DNA of 17,437 nucleotides from Bacteroidales bacterium. GTDB lineage: Bacteria > Bacteroidota > Bacteroidia > Bacteroidales > UBA932. The stretch's first letter is position 1, and each line of letters begins with the position of its first letter. This document shows positions 1-7,969 of this stretch, piece by piece. The position numbers were made by a program, and so were the translations under genes. The stretch spans positions 1-17,437 of the forward strand of contig JAIKYL010000170.1 in assembly GCA_024683255.1 (NCBI GenBank). Reading direction: 5' to 3'. The notes beneath the pieces are model-generated. The model made no database searches. It was given only the letters and a program-made list of their open reading frames with translations, and was not told where the DNA came from.

Positions 1-768
1 GTAAATATTGAAGTCCATGCTCATTTCCCAAAACTCCCTCTGTTCTTCCTGTTTGGCAAGAAATGCCTGTAGGGCCTGCTCATCATATCCCACAATCTGG
101 AAAGCGATGAAGTAGCGCCCGGGTTCCAACAGGATAGTCTCTTCCGGCTGGATGTCGAAATGTTGCGGATCGTTTGAAACGGCAACGTCAAAGTATATCG
201 GCCTATGCAGCACATTGACAAACGATTCGTTCTTCCCTTCGATGCGGTAAATGTTGATGGATGCAATACAGCCGGGGATGTGATTGCTTCGAACTGTTAG
301 CTCAATGTCTTTCACCAGGAAGGGTTTCTTTGCCCGGGCCACGGATCCTAATTCCCGTCCGGATGGATGCTCGCTCCGCAGGGAGGTAGTGATGATGCCC
401 ATATTCTTCAGCACATTCGCTCCGGGACGGAGCAGATACTTTTCCTTTGTATTACCGCCGATGAAAACGGCCGGAGGTAATTCCTGCTCCTGCAGGACAA
501 TTACCACGTCGTCGGTTGAACCCGTTACTGGATAGGATGCAGTTTGATAGGATACGTGAAAGAACTCCAGCGTGTCGCCAGGAATATCTATCTCAAAACG
601 GCCGTCGGCGGTAGAGATGGTTCCTATCTGAAGCTTGGGTACGCCTACCTGGACATACTCTACGGCTTCACCTTGTCCGTTGATAATACGCCCCTTGACG
701 GTGAAGTGCTCCTGTGCCGATAACAGGACGGGGAGCAATGCGAGGGCTAAGGAGAGTTTAATCTTCAT
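1..768 (-). CDS. Exported carboxypeptidase-regulatory-like domain protein (partial, C-terminus outside window)
   Basis: 256 residues are visible and the frame is open through the left edge, so the C-terminus is missing. An N-terminal signal peptide (residues 1-19, cleavage near LLSAQ/E) is followed by a carboxypeptidase D regulatory-like fold at about 22-92, with the usual V-K-G-R-I start and the T-A-D-G-R-F-E-I turn. Residues 95-256 are a Bacteroidetes-specific region of beta character with no motif I can assign. Such proteins sit in the periplasm or on the cell surface; no enzymatic residues are seen. The start at 768 is supported by the signal peptide and by a GGAGGA purine run just upstream. 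The first 11 bp overlap the end of the XRE regulator gene, so translation is probably coupled to it. Function unknown. Confidence 0.8.
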   Translation of the reverse strand, partial: MKIKLSLALALLPVLLSAQEHFTVKGRIINGQGEAVEYVQVGVPKLQIGTISTADGRFEIDIPGDTLEFFHVSYQTASYPVTGSTDDVVIVLQEQELPPAVFIGGNTKEKYLLRPGANVLKNMGIITTSLRSEHPSGRELGSVARAKKPFLVKDIELTVRSNHIPGCIASINIYRIEGKNESFVNVLHRPIYFDVAVSNDPQHFDIQPEETILLEPGRYFIAFQIVGYDEQALQAFLAKQEEQREFWEMSMDFNIY

Positions 769-1000
769 AGATATCCTCCTCCATCTCAATCCCTTCCGGA
801 TCGGGCTGATAATCCAGAATATCGCCCGGAAGACAGTCCAGTACCTTGCAGATCTTGTTGAGTGTGGTGAAGCGGATGGCGCGGCCTTTCCCCGTTTTGA
901 GCAGGGAAAGGTTCGTCATGGAAATGCCGATCTTTTCTGACAGCTCCGAGAGTTTCATGTGGCGCTCCCAGAGCATTTTATCTAGATTAACGGTAATCAT
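758..1000 (-). CDS. XRE-family helix-turn-helix regulator (YozG-like)
   Basis: An 80-residue, essentially single-domain Cro/C1-type DNA-binding protein. The helix-turn-helix covers about residues 16-38 (K-L-S-E-L-S-E-K-I-G-I-S then N-L-S-L-L-K-T-G), followed by the A-I-R-F-T-T-L-N-K-I-C-K-V-L-D-C and P-G-D-I-L-D-Y pattern typical of small regulators encoded next to DUF2975 genes. The acidic tail (71-80) lies outside the fold. Its ATG overlaps the DUF2975 stop by 4 bp (ATGA), and its own end overlaps the next gene by 11 bp, so the three genes form a translationally coupled operon. In this family the regulator is usually thought to control its own operon; the inverted repeat at 1478-1506 is a candidate operator. 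That is inference. Confidence 0.88.
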   Translation of the reverse strand: MITVNLDKMLWERHMKLSELSEKIGISMTNLSLLKTGKGRAIRFTTLNKICKVLDCLPGDILDYQPDPEGIEMEEDIYED

Positions 1001-1473
1001 ATCGCGAGCTTACTGTCTTTAGCGGCCAGGTATGCCATTTTGTATAGTCCTGCGAAAAGAAGGACGATGAGGGGAATGAGGATGGTGTTTGAATCCAGCA
1101 TCAATTCCGATTCTCCTTTCACAACAGCATCGTAATTGGAGTGGACAAAAGCAAGAAGTACGGCAACCAGTGCTGTCCAGCGGATGAGGGAAATGTTGGA
1201 TTTGGGGAAGATCTCACCTTCTTTCAGTCCCTTGTTGGTGCGGTAAAGGAATATGCAGCACAGGATGAAAAGAAGCGTGATGCCGATAAAACGGGCCGAA
1301 AGGATGAAAATCTGCCAGCCCTTGATGTCCGGATTCCAGGTCATGGGAATAATAAAGTTATTAAGCCATAACTGGGAAATCATTTGCACATAGGTGTAAA
1401 TAAGCGTCAAGCCACCTATTACGAGGATGGCGATGGAGAGATTCCGGATGTTCTTTTGCGTTGAATTGTTCAT
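997..1473 (-). CDS. DUF2975 family integral membrane protein
   Basis: A 158-residue protein with four predicted transmembrane helices (about 11-33, 56-77, 94-112 and 129-149) and short polar loops. The loop after helix 2 has the family-typical N-K-G-L-K-E-G-E-I-F-P-K-S-N pattern. Length and topology fit DUF2975, a family of unknown function in the inner membrane that is nearly always encoded next to a small XRE regulator, as here. It is the first gene of the operon, with a TAnnTTTG -7 box at 1508-1515 upstream. A role in sensing a membrane signal for the partner regulator is often imagined but nothing in the sequence shows it. Confidence 0.85.
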   Translation of the reverse strand: MNNSTQKNIRNLSIAILVIGGLTLIYTYVQMISQLWLNNFIIPMTWNPDIKGWQIFILSARFIGITLLFILCCIFLYRTNKGLKEGEIFPKSNISLIRWTALVAVLLAFVHSNYDAVVKGESELMLDSNTILIPLIVLLFAGLYKMAYLAAKDSKLAI

Positions 1474-1477
1474 ATTG

Positions 1478-1515
1478 CTGTCATTTTTGTTTTGCCGTAA
1501 TGACAGACAAATATA
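1478..1515 (-). promoter_or_regulatory. Promoter -7 box and inverted repeat upstream of the DUF2975/XRE operon
   Basis: On the minus strand TATATTTG (1515-1508) matches the Bacteroidota -7 consensus TAnnTTTG; no clear -33 TTTG is seen at the right distance. A perfect 8-bp inverted repeat, CTGTCATT at 1478-1485 and AATGACAG at 1499-1506, lies immediately downstream, over the expected transcription start and 5' leader. It could be the operator for the XRE protein. An 8-bp repeat with a 13-nt gap is not rare by chance, so position is the main argument. Confidence 0.5.
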
Positions 1516-1561
1516 ATGCCAATTTTACGAAAAACATAAAAAATCTTTATGAATTTCGTAA

Positions 1562-1586
1562 AAAGTACTACTTACTATAGTACTTT
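1562..1586 (-). terminator. Terminator-like hairpin at the end of the alpha/beta hydrolase gene
   Basis: A perfect 9-bp stem (AAAGTACTA at 1562-1570, TAGTACTTT at 1578-1586) with a 7-nt loop spans the stop codon of the hydrolase gene. Read on the minus strand, the right arm runs into a short T tract (TTTTT, including stem bases). The stem is AT-rich, so it would be a weak intrinsic terminator. Confidence 0.5.
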
Positions 1587-2308
1587 ACAATCCGTGATGC
1601 AACTTCTTCCGGATGGTCAACCAGCAGCTGGCCATGATTGTGTTTTGGGAAAACTTCGATATGGACCTCCGGGCAAATCTTTTTCAGATGCTCAGCCTGC
1701 GGCTTGGCCACAAAGGTTTCCAATGAGCCATGCCAATAGTGAATATCGGCCCCGTGGATGGATTCCAGTTTGTTGGTATAGACGGACTTGTACCCGTCCA
1801 GCACCGCGCGCCCGCCGCCGAATGGATACACCTTCCTGCATTCGTCCAGCAGTACATCAAAGTAATGGGAGTGGAACACCCAACGCCAGAATCCTGTCCA
1901 ATGATAGCAGGTCCAGACATTGGCGCACTGATAATAGCGGAGCGGCCCAACCAGCCATTTGGGCAGGGGCAAAAGCGGCGCCGCATCTAGAATGGCGTGG
2001 TCGATGGTGACTTCATTCCGCTCCAGAACGCGGGACAGGATCTTTCCGCCAAGTGAGAGGCCATAGGCACAGTCCAGATGGCCGCCGAGCCGTTCTTTAA
2101 CATAGGCTATTACCTTCGCTGCCTGATCGTCTACGGATGTGAATTGAGTGTGTACACCCAGCGTGAAACCATCCACCTCTACGGCAATGATCCGGAACTT
2201 GTCCTTTAGCAAGTCCGTCAGCGGCAGGAATATCTCATAGGATACTCCCAGACCCGGAATCAATAGCAGCGTCGGTGCGCTTTCATTGCCAAAAACCCTG
2301 TATTCCAT
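1568..2308 (-). CDS. Alpha/beta hydrolase
   Basis: A 246-residue alpha/beta hydrolase without signal peptide, so probably cytoplasmic. Residues 13-22 (T-L-L-L-I-P-G-L-G-V) form the first core strand and oxyanion-side loop. The nucleophile elbow is G-L-S-L-G-G at 83-88 with Ser85 as predicted nucleophile, and His225 in the K-H-N-H-G motif near the C-terminus is the likely catalytic base. The acid is less clear; Glu198 after W-H-G-S-L-E is a candidate. Aromatic-rich helices at about 117-150 form the cap. Substrate cannot be read from the sequence. It lies 15 bp downstream of the GNAT gene on the same strand, so the two are probably cotranscribed. Confidence 0.8.
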   Translation of the reverse strand: MEYRVFGNESAPTLLLIPGLGVSYEIFLPLTDLLKDKFRIIAVEVDGFTLGVHTQFTSVDDQAAKVIAYVKERLGGHLDCAYGLSLGGKILSRVLERNEVTIDHAILDAAPLLPLPKWLVGPLRYYQCANVWTCYHWTGFWRWVFHSHYFDVLLDECRKVYPFGGGRAVLDGYKSVYTNKLESIHGADIHYWHGSLETFVAKPQAEHLKKICPEVHIEVFPKHNHGQLLVDHPEEVASRIVKYYSK

Positions 2309-2323
2309 ATTATTGCATCAGCA

Positions 2324-2797
2324 TTAGCATAACAATTCCATGGACGTATATTGCGGCACCATTCCCAGGGCCTTGTAGAAGGCTTTTGCACCCGGGTTGC
2401 CTTCCCACACGTGAAGGGTAATGTTGTGGCAGCCTTTCTCTTTTGCAAACGCTTTCACATATTCGAACAATGCGGTGCCGATATGAAGGCCGCGGGCCGA
2501 TTCCAGGACGCATAAATCATCCAGATACAGCGTTGTAAGCGGCATCAGCGCTCCGCTGTTCGGATGTTGAAGGATGCAGAAGGCGTATCCCAGTACTGCT
2601 CCATCCCGGTCGTATACAAAGACCGGTGTATCCGGATTATCAAAGATGGCCAGAAGCTCCTCGTCCTTGTACTTTTTCCCTACCGGGCGGAAAAGGTCCG
2701 GCCTGGCGGCATGATGCACGGCCAGTACCTGTCCCAGGAGCGTATTCACGGCTTCCAGGTCACGGGGTTCTGCCGGGCGTATGATATATTCTGACAT
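2324..2797 (-). CDS. GNAT family N-acetyltransferase
   Basis: A 157-residue single-domain acetyltransferase of the Gcn5-related superfamily. It starts with I-I-R-P-A-E-P-R-D-L typical of the fold, has the beta4 strand L-Y-L-D-D-L-C-V at 90-97 and the acetyl-CoA pyrophosphate loop A-R-G-L-H-I-G-T-A-L at 101-110 (R/Q-x-x-G-x-G/A variant, with Arg102 and Gly107). The C-terminal N-P-G-A-K-A-F-Y-K-A-L-G-M at 134-146 is the usual closing helix. The acceptor (small molecule, amino acid or protein N-terminus) is not predictable. It is the first gene of a two-gene unit with the hydrolase and is divergent from the HAD phosphatase gene across a 118-bp gap. Confidence 0.85.
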   Translation of the reverse strand: MSEYIIRPAEPRDLEAVNTLLGQVLAVHHAARPDLFRPVGKKYKDEELLAIFDNPDTPVFVYDRDGAVLGYAFCILQHPNSGALMPLTTLYLDDLCVLESARGLHIGTALFEYVKAFAKEKGCHNITLHVWEGNPGAKAFYKALGMVPQYTSMELLC

Positions 2798-2865
2798 AGT
2801 TTACCTTATTGTTTTCCAAATTGCAAGATAACCATTTTCAATCAAATCTTCAAATTGCATTATAG

Positions 2866-2892
2866 CCGAATTCGGTTTTTCTTGTATCTTTG
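2866..2892 (+). promoter_or_regulatory. Candidate promoter of the HAD phosphatase gene
   Basis: TATCTTTG at 2885-2892 matches the Bacteroidota -7 box and lies 23 bp before the start codon. No good -33 TTTG is present at the expected 19-21 bp distance. A 10-bp palindrome CCGAATTCGG (2866-2875) followed by five T residues occupies the spacer; a palindrome of this length is expected by chance several times in a window of this size. Confidence 0.5.
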
Positions 2893-2915
2893 TGGTATAG
2901 CAAATCTGAATTCTG

Positions 2916-3548
2916 ATGCGGTACAAAGTTGTCATCTTTGATCTGGACGGAACGCTTCTGGATACACTGGAGGATCTGGGAGCGGCAGTGAATCATGCTA
3001 TGAAGACAGGGGGATTCCCGCAGCATACAATGATGGAATACCGCGGAATGGTGGGCCACGGCGTGCGCAATCTGGTTGCACAGGCCTTGCCGGAAGAGGC
3101 GCGGAGCGAAGAACAGATTAACGAATCCCTGACCGTTTTCAAGGCCTTCTATACATCCCATATCGATGTGCATACACATCCCTATCCAGGTATGCAGGAA
3201 TTATTGGAAACGCTTAACAAAGAAGGTGTTAAGATGGCTGTTGCCTCCAACAAGTTCCAGTCCGGGACGGAGTATCTGGTTAAGAAGTTTTTCGGTGGTA
3301 TTCCCTTCGTTGCCATCCTGGGGAACCGCGAAGGTTTTCCGCTGAAACCGGACCCCGAGATTGTGGCCGAAGTTCTCAGAAAGGCCGATGCCGCCAAAGA
3401 GGACGCCGTCCTGGTAGGGGATTCAACTACAGACATGAAAACCGCCGCCAACGGCGGCATCCGCGGCATCGCCGTCAGCTGGGGCTACAGAGAGATGGCC
3501 GATGGAACCATTGCCAGTTCTGCGGAAGAACTACAGATGTTGCTATAA
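2916..3548 (+). CDS. HAD-superfamily hydrolase, phosphoglycolate phosphatase-like
   Basis: A 210-residue haloacid dehalogenase-type phosphatase with an alpha-helical cap inserted after motif I (subclass I). Motif I is D-L-D-G-T at 9-13 (nucleophile Asp9, acid/base Asp11), motif II is Ser111 in V-A-S-N-K, motif III is Lys144 in L-K-P-D-P, and motif IV is G-D-S-T-T-D at 168-173 (Asp169, Asp173 for Mg2+). All catalytic residues are present. The set resembles Gph/PgmB-like enzymes, which hydrolyse phosphoglycolate or small sugar phosphates; substrate is unproven. Cytosolic. First gene of a plus-strand cluster, with 39 bp to the next gene. Confidence 0.87.
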   Translation: MRYKVVIFDLDGTLLDTLEDLGAAVNHAMKTGGFPQHTMMEYRGMVGHGVRNLVAQALPEEARSEEQINESLTVFKAFYTSHIDVHTHPYPGMQELLETLNKEGVKMAVASNKFQSGTEYLVKKFFGGIPFVAILGNREGFPLKPDPEIVAEVLRKADAAKEDAVLVGDSTTDMKTAANGGIRGIAVSWGYREMADGTIASSAEELQMLL

Positions 3549-3587
3549 TCATTGATTAAATATTTCGTAATATAATAAAGACTAACT

Positions 3588-3908
3588 ATGATACTCACTA
3601 CCACCCCCACTGTCGAAGGACGGACCATTATCGACTATAAAGGCGTTGTATTCGGAGAGGTTATCTCCGGCGTAAACTTCATCCGGGATTTCGCGGCCAG
3701 CATCCGGAATATCATCGGCGGCCGCAGCGGTTCCTATGAGGAGGAACTCATCGTCGCCCGCAACCAGGCCATGCAGGAGATGGAAGACCGTGCCCGGCAG
3801 CTCGGGGCCGATGCCATCGTCGGCATCGATATTGACTATGAAGTCCTGGGTGAAAACGGCGGAATGCTCATGGTCACGGCCTCCGGCACCGCCGTTAAGC
3901 TGGCCTAG
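3588..3908 (+). CDS. YbjQ / UPF0145 family protein
   Basis: A 106-residue protein that matches the UPF0145 (YbjQ) family over its whole length: [16 protein letters not shown] near the start, the central [11 protein letters not shown] segment with conserved S-Y-E, then [25 protein letters not shown] and a C-terminal strand ending in G-T-A-V-K-L. The family forms a small oligomeric fold and is sometimes labelled heavy-metal-binding, but its role is unknown. Soluble, no signal peptide. The stop codon is 4 bp before the next ATG, so it is very likely coupled to the metallophosphoesterase gene. A short inverted repeat (TAATCA/TGATTA, 3546-3558) precedes it. Confidence 0.88.
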   Translation: MILTTTPTVEGRTIIDYKGVVFGEVISGVNFIRDFAASIRNIIGGRSGSYEEELIVARNQAMQEMEDRARQLGADAIVGIDIDYEVLGENGGMLMVTASGTAVKLA

Positions 3909-3912
3909 GACG

Positions 3913-4989
3913 ATGAGGACCGGTTTCCTTGTCATCCTTCTGGTGTTTTTCGTCACGCTTGCCTATGTAATTTGGCACCTGTGGCGGATTACCCCCGGCG
4001 GTTGGGCAGTGAAGTTTCTTGTTACGGGACTATTCTTGCTCTGGATGGGTGCTGCCTTCGCCAGCATCGGCCTCAGAAACAAGGCGCCCTCATCCGTAGT
4101 GGTTGCCCTGTATGAGGTGGGCCATCCCTGGATGATAGCCTATGTGTACCTGCTGCTGGCTTTTCTCCTGGCCGATGTGGCCGTCCTCTGCACAATCCTG
4201 CCGAAGGCGTTCCTATCGGGAAGCCTGACCGGGCTACTTTCTATTGCAGGGATGGTGGCTGTAGTACTCATAGCAGGCGGCATCCATTATAAGCACAAAT
4301 ACCGCGAGGAACTGACCATCCGGACGGAAAAGCTTCTGGAGAAACCCCTTACCGTAGTCCTTGCCAGTGACCTGCATGTTGGCTACAGTAACCGAAGGAA
4401 GGAACTCTCCCGCTGGGTTGACCTCATTAATGCCGAGAAGCCCGATCTGGTTCTCTTCGGCGGAGACATAGTTGATATGCAGGTGAAGCCGCTCCTGGAG
4501 GGAAACTATGCAGAGGAATTCCGGAGACTCTCAGCCCCAGCCTTCACCGTCCTTGGCAATCATGAGTATATCGGCGGGGAAGGGGAGGCCGAAGATTTCC
4601 TTGCCGATGCTGGGATTACCCTCCTGAAGGACTCTCTGGCCCATTTTGAAGGGCTCACCGTCATCGGTCGGGACGACCGCAGCAACCGGGAGCGGAAAGA
4701 ACTGACCGAACTGGCCGATGGCTTAGACGGTTTCTCCATCTTATTGGATCATCAGCCCTATCATCTTGAGGAGGCTGAGCAGGCGGGTATAGACTTCCAG
4801 TTCAGCGGTCATACCCATCGGGGGCAGGTCTGGCCCCTGTCCTGGATTACCGATGCCATGTACGAGAAATCCTGGGGTCACCACAGCAGGGGCAATACCC
4901 GCTATTACGTGAGCTCCGGGCTGGGAATCTGGGGGCCGAAGATTCGCATCGGAACCCGATCCGAGTACTTGGTGCTGCACATTATCTAA
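3913..4989 (+). CDS. Membrane-anchored metallophosphoesterase (YkuE/YaeI-like)
   Basis: A 358-residue protein with four predicted N-terminal transmembrane segments (about 4-22, 33-52, 74-97, 103-123) and a calcineurin-like phosphoesterase domain at about 145-358. The two-metal site is complete: D-L-H at 153-155, G-G-D at 183-185, G-N-H-E at 215-218, His280, and G-H-T-H at 299-302. This arrangement is typical of YkuE/YaeI-like enzymes; YaeI acts on UDP-2,3-diacylglucosamine, but substrate here is not known. I chose the start at 3913 rather than upstream in-frame codons because the upstream extension would overlap the YbjQ gene and lacks membrane character; AGGA overlaps the YbjQ stop 3 bp upstream of this ATG. 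Confidence 0.86.
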   Translation: MRTGFLVILLVFFVTLAYVIWHLWRITPGGWAVKFLVTGLFLLWMGAAFASIGLRNKAPSSVVVALYEVGHPWMIAYVYLLLAFLLADVAVLCTILPKAFLSGSLTGLLSIAGMVAVVLIAGGIHYKHKYREELTIRTEKLLEKPLTVVLASDLHVGYSNRRKELSRWVDLINAEKPDLVLFGGDIVDMQVKPLLEGNYAEEFRRLSAPAFTVLGNHEYIGGEGEAEDFLADAGITLLKDSLAHFEGLTVIGRDDRSNRERKELTELADGLDGFSILLDHQPYHLEEAEQAGIDFQFSGHTHRGQVWPLSWITDAMYEKSWGHHSRGNTRYYVSSGLGIWGPKIRIGTRSEYLVLHII

Positions 4990-5003
4990 TCGGATTAATT
5001 TGC

Positions 5004-5020
5004 TATTTTTGCAATTGCAA
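5004..5020 (+). promoter_or_regulatory. -7 box and 12-bp palindrome abutting the reductase start codon
   Basis: TATTTTTG at 5004-5011 is a full match to the Bacteroidota -7 box and ends only 8 bp before the A of the start codon at 5020. A perfect 12-bp palindrome, TTGCAATTGCAA at 5009-5020, overlaps the box and the first base of the start codon. No -33 TTTG is visible at the usual spacing. If used, the transcript would have almost no leader. Confidence 0.45.
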
Positions 5021-6771
5021 TGAGGAAAATAGTTCCCCATATTATCCTGCTGCTGTTCCTGGCTGCTGTGTCCTGTTCACAGAATGACGGTCCGGAGCCG
5101 GAGACGCGCATCCTGGCGGATGGCGTATGGGTGGGTAGTGGCGAAGGCCGTGGCGGTACCATCATTGCCAGCGTGGAGGTGAAAGAGCATGCGGTTTCGC
5201 AGGTTACCATCGTGAGCCAGTCGGAGTCGTCCTTCGCCCAGGAAACCATCAATACCATTGTGGAAAGAACTGTGGGTCGGGAAGATCTCTTGAAGCCGGA
5301 GGTGGACGCGATTTCGGGCGCTACGCTCACCTCCAACGGAGTTATTGATGCCATCAACATGGCCCTCCTGGCGTCAATGGGGAAACGGGCCGATGGGGGA
5401 AAGATTTATACTGACGGGAGCTGCGAAATTGTAATTGTGGGTGCGGGTGGTGCCGGTCTGTCGGCCGCTGTCGCGGCGGCAGAAGCCGGAGCGGGAAGCA
5501 TCATCGTGCTGGAAAAACAAGGCATCATCGGCGGTAACATCAACTACTCCACGGGCGGCATCAATGCTGCGGAAACGGAAGTGCAGAAGTCCCAGGGCAT
5601 AGAGGACAGCAAGCAGCTTTTCTTTGACGACACCATGAAGGGTGGCAAGAATGAGAACTTTCCGGAACTGGTCTGGAACTTCGTGGAACACGCCCCGGGC
5701 ACCATCAGCTGGCTTATCGGCAAGGGCGCGGACCTTAGCGACGTGGGTCTGATGGGAGGCAGTAGTGTCAAGCGGACGCACCGTCCCAAGGGCGGCACGG
5801 CCATCGGCCCGCACCTGATGAAAATCCTCAAAACGGCCACAGCCGATGAGAATATCGAAATCCGCACTTCCAACAAGGTTTTAGGCCTGCTCTCTTCCGG
5901 ATCGGCCGTTACGGGTGTACAGGTGGAGAATGCCGATGGAAGCGTCTATACACTCAAAGCAAAAGCCATAATCATAGCTACAGGCGGTTTCGGGGCCAAT
6001 CTGAAGATGGTCACGGAGTATCAGCCATGGCTCAGTGGCTTTGCCACGCTTAACCATCCGGGAGCTACGGGAGACGCATTCGATTGGGTAAAGTCATTGG
6101 GCGGCGCCACCGTTCAGATGGAGAATATTCAGATCCATCCCACCGCCGAAGCCGAAAACAACATCCTCATTACGGAAGCCGTACGCGGAAACGGCGCCAT
6201 CCTGGTGAACCGGGAGGGGAGACGTTTCGTGAACGAGATGGAAACGCGGGACGTGGTATCGGCCGCAATCCTTAAGCAAACCTCTGGGGATGCTTATCTG
6301 ATCTTTGACCAGGAGGTAAGGAAATCGCTCGCAGCCATAGAGACTTACGCTAACCAACACCTGCTTAAAGAGGGTTCCACCCTTGCCGGTCTGGCCGATG
6401 CGACAGGCCTTCCTCCGGAAGCCCTTGAGGCTACGCTTAACCGTTATTCGGGCCAGCAGAAGGCCGGAGCGGACGAAGACTTTGGCCGAAGCGCCACCGA
6501 AATGACGGCGGCGCTCCAGACACCTCCCTTCTATGCTGTGCGGGTAAAACCTGCCATCCATCACACCATGGGCGGGCTAAGCGTGAACACCCTCACGCAG
6601 GTCCTGAAGGCCGACGGGACTCCCATCCCCGGCCTCTATGCCGCCGGTGAGGTGACCGGCGGCCTGCACGGGGCCAACCGCCTGGGCGGCAATGGTGTGG
6701 CCGACATAGTAGTAAACGGAAAGCTGGCAGGGGAGGCCGCTGCCAGCTTTGTAAAAAACAAACGGAACTAA
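5020..6771 (+). CDS. Lipoprotein FMN/FAD-dependent reductase (fumarate reductase-like flavocytochrome c family)
   Basis: A 583-residue lipoprotein: signal peptide with lipobox A-A-V-S-C (Cys19), an FMN-binding domain at about 35-120 with the ApbE-type covalent flavinylation motif S-G-A-T-L-T (99-104, flavin on Thr104), then a FAD-binding flavoprotein domain from about 135. The FAD loop is G-A-G-G-A-G at 141-146. Residues equivalent to those of Shewanella Fcc3 fumarate reductase are present: His373, Thr385-Glu386, Arg410, His514/His515 and Arg554 in G-A-N-R-L-G-G. The family reduces fumarate, urocanate or other enoates as respiratory acceptors in the periplasm; the FMN domain replaces the haem domain. 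By these residues I favour fumarate or a similar aliphatic enoate over urocanate (inference). Last gene before a convergent pair; the stop is 7 bp from the esterase stop. Confidence 0.85.
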   Translation: MRKIVPHIILLLFLAAVSCSQNDGPEPETRILADGVWVGSGEGRGGTIIASVEVKEHAVSQVTIVSQSESSFAQETINTIVERTVGREDLLKPEVDAISGATLTSNGVIDAINMALLASMGKRADGGKIYTDGSCEIVIVGAGGAGLSAAVAAAEAGAGSIIVLEKQGIIGGNINYSTGGINAAETEVQKSQGIEDSKQLFFDDTMKGGKNENFPELVWNFVEHAPGTISWLIGKGADLSDVGLMGGSSVKRTHRPKGGTAIGPHLMKILKTATADENIEIRTSNKVLGLLSSGSAVTGVQVENADGSVYTLKAKAIIIATGGFGANLKMVTEYQPWLSGFATLNHPGATGDAFDWVKSLGGATVQMENIQIHPTAEAENNILITEAVRGNGAILVNREGRRFVNEMETRDVVSAAILKQTSGDAYLIFDQEVRKSLAAIETYANQHLLKEGSTLAGLADATGLPPEALEATLNRYSGQQKAGADEDFGRSATEMTAALQTPPFYAVRVKPAIHHTMGGLSVNTLTQVLKADGTPIPGLYAAGEVTGGLHGANRLGGNGVADIVVNGKLAGEAAASFVKNKRN

Positions 6772-6778
6772 GCTGTCT

Positions 6779-7969
<1,191 letters not shown>

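Noticed and set aside
758..1473. XRE gene with membrane protein as a toxin-antitoxin or phage module
   Set aside because: The DUF2975 partnership explains the pair; there is no toxin-like protein, integrase or attachment site.
2866..2875. Palindrome CCGAATTCGG as an operator
   Set aside because: Ten-base palindromes are expected many times in a window this long; only its position in the spacer is suggestive, so it is mentioned but not claimed.
3736..3912. N-terminal extension of the metallophosphoesterase frame
   Set aside because: It overlaps the YbjQ gene in another frame and lacks membrane character; the start at 3913 gives a clean transmembrane N-terminus.
6720..6750. 10-bp perfect hairpin near the end of the reductase gene (AAAGCTGGCA / TGCCAGCTTT)
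   Set aside because: It is inside the coding sequence, is followed by A residues on the plus strand, and has its T tract on the wrong side for the minus strand, so it does not look like a terminator in either direction.
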